Assembly (NCBI RefSeq): GCF_020616555.1
Contig: NZ_CP085173.1
Location: 1,612,001 to 1,676,000, forward strand
Source: Streptomyces longhuiensis
GTDB taxonomy: Bacteria; Actinomycetota; Actinomycetes; Streptomycetales; Streptomycetaceae
Reading direction: 5' to 3'
Length of the DNA: 64,000 nt
Shown one piece after another: positions 17,537 to 25,855 of this stretch. Position numbers and translations under genes: made by a program. Numbering within the stretch: position 1 is the stretch's first letter; each line of letters opens with the position of its first letter. Below the pieces are notes generated by a model that was not told the DNA's origin, did not search any database, and saw nothing but the letters and a program-made list of their open reading frames with translations.

Positions 17537-19909
17537 ATGACTCCGCACGCCTCCAGACGCACCGTCCTGATCGGCGGCGCCGCCGCCCTCGCCCTGACCG
17601 GGCTCCCCGTCTCCATGCCGTTCGCTCGGGCCTCGGAGAGCCCCGACGCCGCTTCTCTGCTGGCGCGTTGGCAGGGGCTGCTCACCGGTGGCCCCGGTAT
17701 CGACCCGGCCGACCCGCAGATCGCCGCCGCCGTCGCCCGGATCGGCCGCGCCGGCACCTCCGCGGCCCAGGGCCTCGACCCCGGCCGCGCCGACGGCCTG
17801 TGGCCCGACCTGACCAGCACCACCGTGTCCAACCACGTCACCACCTCCTTCAAACGGCTGGCCACGCTCGCCACCGCCTGGGCCGTCCCCGGCACCCCGC
17901 AGCACGCCGACGCCGCCACCGCCGGCCTCCTGCTGCGCGGCGTGGACTGGATGCTCGACCACCGCTACGGGCCCGGCTTCGCGCGGTTCGACAACGACTG
18001 GGACTGGGAGATCGGCTGCGCGCTCGCCCTCAACGACGCGGCGGTCCTCCTCCATGACGTGCTGGGCGCGGACCGTCTCACGCGTGTCACGTCCGCGGTA
18101 CGGCACTACACGCCCGACCCCAATCTGTGGCGCGCCGACCGGCAGATCGCCACGGGTGCCAACCGCGTGTGGATCTGCACGGTCGTCGCCGTCAACGCCG
18201 TGCTCCGCGACGACGCCGACGCGCTCGCCCGCGTCCGTGACGCGCTGTCGGACGTGGAGGGGGCCGGTGCGAACAGCGTGCTGGCCTTCAACGACGACCA
18301 GACGGGCACGGGCGAGGGCTTCTACTCCGACGGTTCCTTCCTCCAGCACTACAAGCACCCCTACAACGGCGGTTACGGCAAGGAACTCCTCGGCAATCTC
18401 TCCCGCCTCCTCCATCTCCTGGCCGCCACACCGTGGGATGTCACCGACCCCGACGTGGCCAACGTGCGGCGCTGGGTGACCGAGGGGTTCGACCCGCTGA
18501 TGGCGCGCGGTGACATGCTCGCGCCGGTCTGCGGGCGGGAGATCGCGCGCTCCAGCAAACAGGGACATGTCTCCGCGCAGACGGTCATCGAGGCCGTGCT
18601 GCGCCTGCTGCCCGGCGTCCCGGCCGCGGAGACCGACCGCTTCACCGCGCTGCTGAAGCAGTGGATCACCGAGGACACCTACCGCGACTTCCTCGCCGCC
18701 ACCGATCTCGCCTCGCTGGTGGCCGCCCGCGAGGTGCTCGGTTCCAGTGTCCCGCCTCGCGGAAGGCTGGTGACGCATCGTCAGTACCCGCGGATGGACA
18801 AGGTGGTGCACCACAGGCCCGCCTTCACGTTCGGCGTCTCCGCCTACTCGACGCGCATCTACAACTACGAGTCCATCCAGAACGAGAACCTGCACGGCTG
18901 GCACCTGTCCGACGGCATGACGCTGCTGTACGACGACGATCTCGGCCACTACAGCGAGGACTACTGGCCCACCGTCGACCCGAAGCGCCTGCCCGGCACC
19001 ACCGTCCTCACCGGGCGCCCCACAGACGCGGAGGGTCAGCGCACCACCAGCACGGCCGACTGGGCGGGCGGCGCCGCGCTGCCCGGCACCACACTCGGCT
19101 CGTACGGGATGGACCTGCGGGCCTACGGCAGTTCACTGCGCGCCCTGAAGAGCTGGTTCTGCCTGGACGACGTGATCGTGCACATGGGGTCGGGCGTGAG
19201 CGCTGACGCGGGCGACGCGGAGACGATCGTCGAGAACCGCAAACTGCGCGATCCCCAGGCTCAGTTGACGGTCGACGGCAACCGATTCGACGGATCCGGC
19301 GAACTCGCCGGCGTCCGCTGGCTGCACCTCGCCGGCACCGGCGGCTACGTCTTCCCCCGCCCCACCCGCGTCCGGGCCCTGCGGGAGGAACGCACCGCGA
19401 CCTGGCGGGAGGTCAACCTCAAGTACGGCACCGACACCCCGGTGACACGGCCGTATCTGACGCTGTGGCAGGAACACGGGACGGCGCCGGCCGACGCCGG
19501 GTACTGCTGGCTCCAGGCGCCGGGCGCGTCCGCCGACCGGACCCGGCGGCTGTCCCTGGCGCCGCCTGTGCGCCCCGTGGCCACGACGGCGAGCGTGCAC
19601 GCCGTACGGCGCGGCGCGGACGGGCTGCTCGCCGCGAACTTCTGGGCAGCGGGCCGGGCGGGCGAGCTGTCCGCCGACGGTCCCGCCTCCGTCCTCGTAC
19701 GGCCCGACGGCAAGACCGTGACCGTGGCGGTCAGCGACCCCACGCAGTTGCGCGACCGCGTCACGCTCGACCTCTCGCTGCGCGGCCTCACCCTCTCCCG
19801 CGCCGACACCGGCGCACGGGCCGAGCGGACCGCCGCCAGGACACGCGTCACCGTCGACACGGCCGGGGCGCACGGCGCCACCTTCGTCCTCACCTTCACC
19901 AGGAGCTGA
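17537..19909 (+). CDS. Polysaccharide lyase family 8 (hyaluronate/chondroitin/xanthan lyase type)
   Basis: A 790-residue secreted enzyme with a Tat-like leader (SRRTVLIGGAAALALTG). The N-terminal alpha/alpha toroid holds the family catalytic set: Asn209 in ATGANRVW, His271 in GSFLQHYKHP and Tyr280 in YNGGYGKEL. The central beta region includes NENLHGWHLSDGM, and a C-terminal beta domain follows. Family 8 cleaves uronic-acid-containing polysaccharides (hyaluronan, chondroitin, xanthan) by beta-elimination. It would be the main extracellular depolymerase of this locus, feeding the importer. The exact substrate cannot be read. Confidence 0.9.
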   Translation: MTPHASRRTVLIGGAAALALTGLPVSMPFARASESPDAASLLARWQGLLTGGPGIDPADPQIAAAVARIGRAGTSAAQGLDPGRADGLWPDLTSTTVSNHVTTSFKRLATLATAWAVPGTPQHADAATAGLLLRGVDWMLDHRYGPGFARFDNDWDWEIGCALALNDAAVLLHDVLGADRLTRVTSAVRHYTPDPNLWRADRQIATGANRVWICTVVAVNAVLRDDADALARVRDALSDVEGAGANSVLAFNDDQTGTGEGFYSDGSFLQHYKHPYNGGYGKELLGNLSRLLHLLAATPWDVTDPDVANVRRWVTEGFDPLMARGDMLAPVCGREIARSSKQGHVSAQTVIEAVLRLLPGVPAAETDRFTALLKQWITEDTYRDFLAATDLASLVAAREVLGSSVPPRGRLVTHRQYPRMDKVVHHRPAFTFGVSAYSTRIYNYESIQNENLHGWHLSDGMTLLYDDDLGHYSEDYWPTVDPKRLPGTTVLTGRPTDAEGQRTTSTADWAGGAALPGTTLGSYGMDLRAYGSSLRALKSWFCLDDVIVHMGSGVSADAGDAETIVENRKLRDPQAQLTVDGNRFDGSGELAGVRWLHLAGTGGYVFPRPTRVRALREERTATWREVNLKYGTDTPVTRPYLTLWQEHGTAPADAGYCWLQAPGASADRTRRLSLAPPVRPVATTASVHAVRRGADGLLAANFWAAGRAGELSADGPASVLVRPDGKTVTVAVSDPTQLRDRVTLDLSLRGLTLSRADTGARAERTAARTRVTVDTAGAHGATFVLTFTRS

Positions 19910-19911
19910 CC

Positions 19912-20886
19912 TTGCTGTTCGACATGCCCCTCGACCGGCTGCGGGACTACCGTCCCGAGCCCGAGGAACCCGCCGACTTCGACGCGTTCTGGACCAAGAC
20001 GCTCGACGAGGCCGCGAGGCATCCACTGGACGCCCGGTTCGCGGCGCACGACGCGGGCCTCGCCACGGTCGACGTGCACGACGTGACGTTCAGCGGCTGG
20101 GGCGGCCAGCCCGTCAAGGCCTGGCTGCTGCTGCCGCGCGGTCACGCGGAGCCGCTGCCCGCGGTCGTGCAGTACATCGGCTACAACGGCGGGCGCGGCA
20201 TCCCGTACTCGTGGCTGACCTGGAGCTCGCTCGGCTTCGCCCACCTCGTGATGGACAACCGCGGGCAGGGCGGCGGCGGCAAGAACACCGCCGACACCCC
20301 CGACATCGCGCCCGAGGGTCATGGCTCCTCGTCTCCCGGCTTCCTCACCCGGGGCATCGAGGACCCGCACCGGCACTACTACCGGCGGCTCGTCACCGAC
20401 GCCGTCCGGGCCGTGGACGCCGCGAAGGCCCACCCGCGCGTCGACGCCTCACGGGTCGCCGTCCTCGGCGGCAGCCAGGGCGGCGGGCTCGCCCTGGCCG
20501 TCGCGGGACTGCGCGACGACCTGTCGGCGGCCGTCGCGGACGTGCCGTTCCTGTGCCACTTCCGGCGCGCCTCGCAGATCACGGACAACGGGCCCTACGC
20601 GGAGATCGCGCGCTGGCTGTCGGGCCATCGCTTCAGCGTCGAGACCGCGATGGAGACACTGTCGTACGTCGATGGCGTCAACTTCGCGGCGCGCGCCACC
20701 TGCCCCGCCTGGTTCTCGGTCGGCCTGATGGACAAGATCTGCCCGTCGTCCACCGTGTTCGCCGCCTACCACCGCTACGCGGGGCCCGCCGAGATCGAGG
20801 TGTTCCCGTACAACGGTCACGAGGGAGGAGCCGAGTACGACCTGCCGCGGAAGATCACCGCGCTGCGCGGTGCCCTCGGCGCCTGA
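19912..20886 (+). CDS. Acetyl xylan esterase / cephalosporin-C deacetylase family
   Basis: A 324-residue AXE1-type alpha/beta hydrolase of typical length, without a signal peptide. The nucleophile elbow is GGSQGG near residue 187, the Asp lies in GLMDKICP and the His in YNGHEGG. It would remove acetyl groups from imported acetylated sugars. The TTG start is chosen because AGGAGC lies 5 bases upstream; ATG four codons later is the alternative. It is last in the operon, and its stop is 5 bases from the convergent oxidoreductase gene. Confidence 0.88.
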   Translation: MLFDMPLDRLRDYRPEPEEPADFDAFWTKTLDEAARHPLDARFAAHDAGLATVDVHDVTFSGWGGQPVKAWLLLPRGHAEPLPAVVQYIGYNGGRGIPYSWLTWSSLGFAHLVMDNRGQGGGGKNTADTPDIAPEGHGSSSPGFLTRGIEDPHRHYYRRLVTDAVRAVDAAKAHPRVDASRVAVLGGSQGGGLALAVAGLRDDLSAAVADVPFLCHFRRASQITDNGPYAEIARWLSGHRFSVETAMETLSYVDGVNFAARATCPAWFSVGLMDKICPSSTVFAAYHRYAGPAEIEVFPYNGHEGGAEYDLPRKITALRGALGA

Positions 20887-20891
20887 CCGCT

Positions 20892-22442
20892 TCAGTGGCC
20901 GAGGACCGCCATCGCCGCGTTGTGCCCGGGGATCCCGCTGACCCCGCCGCCGCGCACGGCGCCCGCCCCGCACAGCAGAACGTTGGCGTGCGCGGTCTCG
21001 ACGCCCCAACGGCCCGTCCCCTCCTGGGAGTAGGGGAAGGACAGGTCGCGGTGGAAGATGTTGCCGCCGGGCAGGCGCAGGTCCCGCTCCAGGTCGAGCG
21101 GGGTCTTCGCCTCGATGCACGGCCGGCCGTCGGCGTCCAGGGCGAGGCAGTCCTCGATCGGCTCGGCGAGCTGCGCGTCGAGCTGGGCGAGGGTGGCCTT
21201 GAGGAGCTCGGCGCGGGCGGCGTCGTTGTCGCCCGCGAAAAGCCGGGCGGGGGTGTGCAGGCCGAACAGGGTGAGGGTCTGGTAGCCGCGCGCGACAAGG
21301 TCCGGGGCGAGGATGGTCGGGTCGGTCAGCGAGTGGCAGTAGATCTCCGACGGGGGCGCCGAGGGCAGCGAACCGGCCGACGCCTGGTCGTACGCGGTCG
21401 CCAGCTGCTCGTAGCCCTCGGCGACATGGAACGTGCCGGCGAACGCCTCGCGCGGGTCGACGGACGTGTCCCGCAGCTTCGGCAGCCGGGTCAGGAGCAT
21501 GTTGACCTTGAGCTGCGCGCCCTCGGCCGGCGCCGGCGGCTCGTCGCCGACGAGAGCGGCCAGGGCCTGCGGGGACGCGTTGACGAGGACGTGCCCGGCG
21601 CCCACGCGGCCCGCGCCGCTCTCCGACGCGTACGTCACCTCGGCGCGGCGTCCGTCGGTCTCGACGCGGGTCACCTCGTGCCCGGTGACGAGTTCGGCGC
21701 CGGCCGCGCGTGCGGCGGTGGCGAGGGCGTCGGTGAGGGCGCCCATGCCGCCGACGGGTACGTCCCAGTCGCCGGTCCCGTTGCCGATCACGTGGTAGAG
21801 GAAGCAGCGGTTCTGCTGGAGGGACGCGTCGTGGGCGTCGGCGAACGTGCCGATCAGGGCATCGGTGAGGACCACGCCGCGCACCAGGTCGTCCGTGAAG
21901 CGCTCCTCGACAGCCGTGCCGATGGGCTCCTCGAAGAGCATCCGCCAGGCCGCGTCGTCGCCGACGCGCCGGCGCAGCGCGTCCCTGTCCGGGAGCGGCT
22001 CGGTGAGTGTGGGGAAGACCCGCTCGGCGACGCGGCGGGTCGTCTCGTAGAACTCGGTCCACGCGGCGTACTCGCGCCCGCCGCCCGTGAGCCGCTCGAA
22101 GGAGGCGCGGGTGCGCTCCTCACCACCGCCGACGAGCAGCCCGGTGGCCCGCCCGTCGCGCTCGGTCGGGGTGTACGAGGACACGGTGCGGCCACGCACG
22201 GCGAAGTCGAGCCCGAGATCGTCGACGATCTTGTGGGGCAGCAGGCTGACCAGGTACGAGTAGCGCGACAGTCGCGCGTCGACCCCGGCGAAGGGCCGGG
22301 TCGAGACGGCGGCACCGCCCGTGGTGCCGAGCCGCTCCAGAACCAGGACGGAGCGTCCGGCCCGGGCGAGGTAGGCGGCGGCGACGAGGCCGTTGTGGCC
22401 TCCGCCGACGATGACGACGTCGTAGCGCTCGTGTGCTGGCAT
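20892..22442 (-). CDS. FAD-dependent oxidoreductase, phytoene desaturase/CrtISO-like
   Basis: A 516-residue flavoprotein with the N-terminal dinucleotide motif DVVIVGGGHNGLVAAAYLARAG and a C-terminal FAD signature (LLCGAGAVRGGGVSGIPGHNAA). The layout matches the NAD(P)/FAD oxidoreductases related to carotenoid desaturases and mammalian PYROXD2; many bacterial members are uncharacterised. No crt genes are nearby, so a carotenoid role is not supported. The start at 22442 (MPAHERYD) follows AAGGGGG. Confidence 0.82.
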   Translation of the reverse strand: MPAHERYDVVIVGGGHNGLVAAAYLARAGRSVLVLERLGTTGGAAVSTRPFAGVDARLSRYSYLVSLLPHKIVDDLGLDFAVRGRTVSSYTPTERDGRATGLLVGGGEERTRASFERLTGGGREYAAWTEFYETTRRVAERVFPTLTEPLPDRDALRRRVGDDAAWRMLFEEPIGTAVEERFTDDLVRGVVLTDALIGTFADAHDASLQQNRCFLYHVIGNGTGDWDVPVGGMGALTDALATAARAAGAELVTGHEVTRVETDGRRAEVTYASESGAGRVGAGHVLVNASPQALAALVGDEPPAPAEGAQLKVNMLLTRLPKLRDTSVDPREAFAGTFHVAEGYEQLATAYDQASAGSLPSAPPSEIYCHSLTDPTILAPDLVARGYQTLTLFGLHTPARLFAGDNDAARAELLKATLAQLDAQLAEPIEDCLALDADGRPCIEAKTPLDLERDLRLPGGNIFHRDLSFPYSQEGTGRWGVETAHANVLLCGAGAVRGGGVSGIPGHNAAMAVLGH

Positions 22443-22565
22443 CCCCCTTGGTAACACGATCCGATCATGCCGGGCCAGACCCTGACCCCCGGGGCCGGCG
22501 GCGCGGACGGCGGGGCGGAGAGGATCTCGGGCCGCGCACGCGGGCAGCCGCCCCCGCGCGGTGCC

Positions 22566-24824
22566 TCAGTGTCCGCCGGAGGCCCGCTGCTGACGCAGGG
22601 CCGCCACCCGGCGGTACAGCTCGACCGCCTCCGTGCCGCGGCCGAGCTGTTCCAGGCAGTGCGCCTCGTCGTTGCGGCTGGCGAGGGTGTCCGGGTGGTC
22701 GGCGCCGAGGACCTGTTCGCGGGCCGCGGCGACCCGCCGGTACTCGGCGAGCGCGTCGCCCCACCGGCCGAGCCAGCCGAGCCCGACGGCCACCTCGCGT
22801 CGGCTGACCAGCGTGTCGGGGTGATCGGCGCCGATGACCCGGGCGCGGATCGCGCAGACGTCGCGGGCCTCGGCGAGCGCTTCCTCCCAGCGGCCCATCC
22901 GCCCCAGGTTGACGCCGAGGCCATGGCGGGCGCGCAGGGTCTCGGGGTGGGCCGGGCCGCTGACGCGCGTACGGTCGTCGACGAGGTCGCGGTAGAGGCC
23001 GAGTGCCTCGGCGCTGCGGCCGAGCCGGCCGAGGCCGATGCCCACCTCGTAGCGCGCGGCGAGAGTGTCCGGATGGTCGGGGCCGAGCGCCTGTTCGCGG
23101 GCCTCCGCCACCTCGTGGTAGGTGCGCAGGGCCTCGGTCCACCGCCCCAACTGCCCCAGCGCGTAGGCGACTTCGCACCGTGTGACGAGCGTGTCCGGAT
23201 GGCTGGGGCCGAGAACACGGGCGCGCGCCGACGCGACCTCGCACGCCATGCGGTACGAGTCCTCGAGGCGCCCGAGCCGGCTGAGGTTGTACGCGAGGTT
23301 GTGGCGGCAGCGCAGGGTGTCGGGATGGTCGGGCCCCATGACCCGTTCACGCGTGGCGAGCACCGACGTGTACACCTGGTGCGCGTCGAAGTGTCGCCCC
23401 AACTGGCCGAGGACGTAAGCCATTTCCTGCCGGGCGCCGAGCGTTTCGGGGTGCTCGGGGCCGAGGACGCGCGCACAGCCCTCGGTGACGCGGCGGTACG
23501 CGCGCAGGGCGTCGGCGGGGCGGCCGGTGCGGCTGAGTGTGAAGGCGACCTCGTAGCGGCTGGCGAGCGTGTCGGGGTGGTCCGGGCCGAGCGCGTGCTC
23601 GCGTTCCGCCGCGACGGCGCGGTGCACCTCGCCGGCCTCCTCCCAGCGGCCGAGCCGGCCGAGGCTCAGGCCCGCGTTGTGCCGGGCGGCGAGGTGGGCG
23701 ACCGACTCCGGTGCGGGCGTGGGGCGTTCCGTGCGCGCGGGCTGTTCACCACGCCGTGACTCGGGGCGCGCGATCCACTCTCCGGCAAGGCCCGCCCCCG
23801 CGTCGGGCGGCGTGCCGCGCAGGACGGGCGGGCCGGCCGCCTTGTGGCCGGTCGTCATGCCACGCGTCCAGGACGGCAGCCGCGGCTCACGGGAGAGCGG
23901 CGGCTGCGGCTCGACCAGAGTCCGGCGTACGGGGGTTGTCGTCACCGTCGGCACATGTCCGGACGGGGAAAGGCCCTCGCCGATCCGGCGGGCCAGTTCG
24001 CGGGCGTCCCGCGGCCGCTCGTCCGGCTCCTTCGCGAGCAGGTCGAGGATGATCCGGTCCAGGAAGCCGGGGAGCTCGGCCCGGTGGGTGCGGGGTGGTT
24101 CGGGCACGGTGTCGCGGTGCCCGACGAGGACGGCCCAGGCGTCCTCCAGATCGAACGGCGGCGCTCCGGTCGCGATCTCGTAGAGCACGCAGCCGAACGA
24201 GTAGAGGTCGCTGCGCCGGTCGACGTGGTCGCCGCCGATCTGCTCGGGCGACATGTAGTGCGGGGTGCCCATCGCGATGCCGGTGCCGGTGAGGCGTGCG
24301 GTGAAGCCGATGTCGTGGCCGAGGCGCGCGATGCCGAAGTCGCAGATCTTCACCGTGCCGTCGGTGAGCCGCATGATGTTCGCGGGCTTCAAGTCGCGGT
24401 GGACGATGCCCTGTTCATGCGTGTAGGCGAGCGCGGCCGAGACCTGGCCGGCGATCTCGACGATGTCGGCGACGGGGAGCGGGTGCTGCTTGTTGTCCTC
24501 CAGGAGCTGGCTGAGGTTCTTGCCCTCCAGGAGCTCCATCACGAGGTACAGCACGCCGTCGTGCTCGCCGAAGTCGTGGACGACGGTCACCCCGCGATGC
24601 TGGAGGGAGGCCGCGACGCGAGCCTCCCTGCGGAAGCGTTCCCGCAGGACACGGGTGAAGGACTGGTCGTGCTGCGGCCCCATCGGCTTGAGGCACTTGA
24701 CCGCGACTCTGCGCCCGAGCGACTCGTCCCTGGCGCGCCACACCTCGCCCATACCGCCCCGCCCGATGAGATCGAGCAGCCGGTACCGGCCCTGGATCAG
24801 CCTGGTCTCCCCCGACTCCGGCAT
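22566..24824 (-). CDS. Serine/threonine protein kinase with C-terminal TPR repeats
   Basis: A 752-residue protein. Kinase domain, about residues 12-280: GRGGMGEVWRA (P-loop), VAVKCLK (ATP lysine), HRDLKPANI (catalytic loop), CDFGIARLG and GTPHYMSPEQ. After a Pro/Arg-rich linker come nine consecutive repeats of about 42 residues, each built on HPDTLxxRxExAxxLGxLGRxxEAL, of the TPR_10/12 type. No transmembrane segment or sensor domain is visible, so it is a soluble kinase that probably recruits partners through the repeats. Its start overlaps the 3' end of the upstream MpaB-like gene by 28 bases. Confidence 0.92.
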   Translation of the reverse strand: MPESGETRLIQGRYRLLDLIGRGGMGEVWRARDESLGRRVAVKCLKPMGPQHDQSFTRVLRERFRREARVAASLQHRGVTVVHDFGEHDGVLYLVMELLEGKNLSQLLEDNKQHPLPVADIVEIAGQVSAALAYTHEQGIVHRDLKPANIMRLTDGTVKICDFGIARLGHDIGFTARLTGTGIAMGTPHYMSPEQIGGDHVDRRSDLYSFGCVLYEIATGAPPFDLEDAWAVLVGHRDTVPEPPRTHRAELPGFLDRIILDLLAKEPDERPRDARELARRIGEGLSPSGHVPTVTTTPVRRTLVEPQPPLSREPRLPSWTRGMTTGHKAAGPPVLRGTPPDAGAGLAGEWIARPESRRGEQPARTERPTPAPESVAHLAARHNAGLSLGRLGRWEEAGEVHRAVAAEREHALGPDHPDTLASRYEVAFTLSRTGRPADALRAYRRVTEGCARVLGPEHPETLGARQEMAYVLGQLGRHFDAHQVYTSVLATRERVMGPDHPDTLRCRHNLAYNLSRLGRLEDSYRMACEVASARARVLGPSHPDTLVTRCEVAYALGQLGRWTEALRTYHEVAEAREQALGPDHPDTLAARYEVGIGLGRLGRSAEALGLYRDLVDDRTRVSGPAHPETLRARHGLGVNLGRMGRWEEALAEARDVCAIRARVIGADHPDTLVSRREVAVGLGWLGRWGDALAEYRRVAAAREQVLGADHPDTLASRNDEAHCLEQLGRGTEAVELYRRVAALRQQRASGGH

Positions 24825-25753
24825 CTCGCGCTGTCGCCCCCGTCGCCTCGCTGCGCCCTCCCCGGCCTGTCCAGTATGGCCGTGCGACTCCCGATTTTGT
24901 ACGGTGCCGGACGGCTGCCGGGGCCGAGTCGTGACATGGCGCGCAGGATGTGTTTGGGCGGGAGTTGCCAGCGCACACGTGCGGGAACGCAGCGCAGGAC
25001 GGTGCCGGTGAACCGCAGCCCTCGGGTCACGGCGGCGGGTGTCGGGGCCGGCCTGCCGTACAACTCGTGGGCGTACGGCGGCAGAGAGGCGTACGCCAGA
25101 TGCGACACGCGCCTCCAGAGTGTCGCGCGCGCCGGGATCAGCAGCGGGTGGACGGGCGGCCTGCGCAGGAAGTCGTCGACGTCCCGGGCCTCCGGACCGG
25201 CGGCGAGCAGGGGCCTCGTCCTCTCGAAGTACGCGGCGAGCTGGGCCAGGTCACCGGGGACGTCGGCGGGGTCGAGGCCGACCAGCCGGGCGCTGGTGCG
25301 GTGTTCGGCGATGTACTGGTCGGCCTGCGCGTCCGTGAGCCGGAACCCGGAGCGGCGCGCGACGTGGAGGTAGGAGTCGATCTCGGCGCAGTGCACCCAC
25401 AGGAGCAGCTCGGGCTCGTCGACCCCGTACCGCTCACCGGTGTCGGGGTCGGTGACCGTGAGGTGGCGGTGGATGTTCCGCACGCGAGCACCGGCACGCT
25501 CGGCGGCCTCAGTGCTCCCGTACGTGGTCGTTCCGACGAAGCCGGCCGTCCGCATCAGTCTCCCCCAGGCGTCCTTGCGGAAGTCCGAGTTCTGCATGAC
25601 GCCGCGCACGGCCCGCGGAAGAAGCGCCTGAAAGTAGAGCGCACGCACACCGGCAACCCACATCATGGGATCCGCGTGCACCTGCCAGGTCACCGATCCG
25701 GGCCCGAACAGCCCGGGATCGCCCCGCCCCTCTTCCGCCTCTGTGCCCACCAC
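24797..25753 (-). CDS. Oxygenase MpaB/Lcp-like family (DUF2236)
   Basis: About 318 residues, beginning near DPGLFGPGSVTWQVHADPMMWVAG, the typical N-terminus of DUF2236 proteins. These include the haem b latex-clearing proteins and fungal MpaB; most bacterial members are uncharacterised. The GTG at 25753 is chosen because GGGAGAGG lies 7 bases upstream; an in-frame ATG at 25795 is possible. It overlaps the kinase gene, suggesting cotranscription. The function is otherwise unknown. Confidence 0.78.
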   Translation of the reverse strand: MVGTEAEEGRGDPGLFGPGSVTWQVHADPMMWVAGVRALYFQALLPRAVRGVMQNSDFRKDAWGRLMRTAGFVGTTTYGSTEAAERAGARVRNIHRHLTVTDPDTGERYGVDEPELLLWVHCAEIDSYLHVARRSGFRLTDAQADQYIAEHRTSARLVGLDPADVPGDLAQLAAYFERTRPLLAAGPEARDVDDFLRRPPVHPLLIPARATLWRRVSHLAYASLPPYAHELYGRPAPTPAAVTRGLRFTGTVLRCVPARVRWQLPPKHILRAMSRLGPGSRPAPYKIGSRTAILDRPGRAQRGDGGDSARCRSRGRPG

Positions 25754-25855
25754 GTCGCCGCCTCTCCCTCGCATCAGCGGTCCCGGCGCGATCAAGGATC
25801 TCTGCTCGGCGCCTCAGCACAACGCTACCGGCGAGGCGACGCGGTCGCCCCGGGT

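Noticed and set aside
8061..20886. Idea that the polysaccharide locus is an antibiotic or secondary-metabolite cluster
   Set aside because: No synthase, carrier-protein or tailoring genes; all products fit polymer breakdown and uptake.
20892..22442. Carotenoid biosynthesis gene
   Set aside because: Only one CrtI-like flavoprotein is present; no phytoene synthase or cyclase lies nearby and the family is functionally broad.
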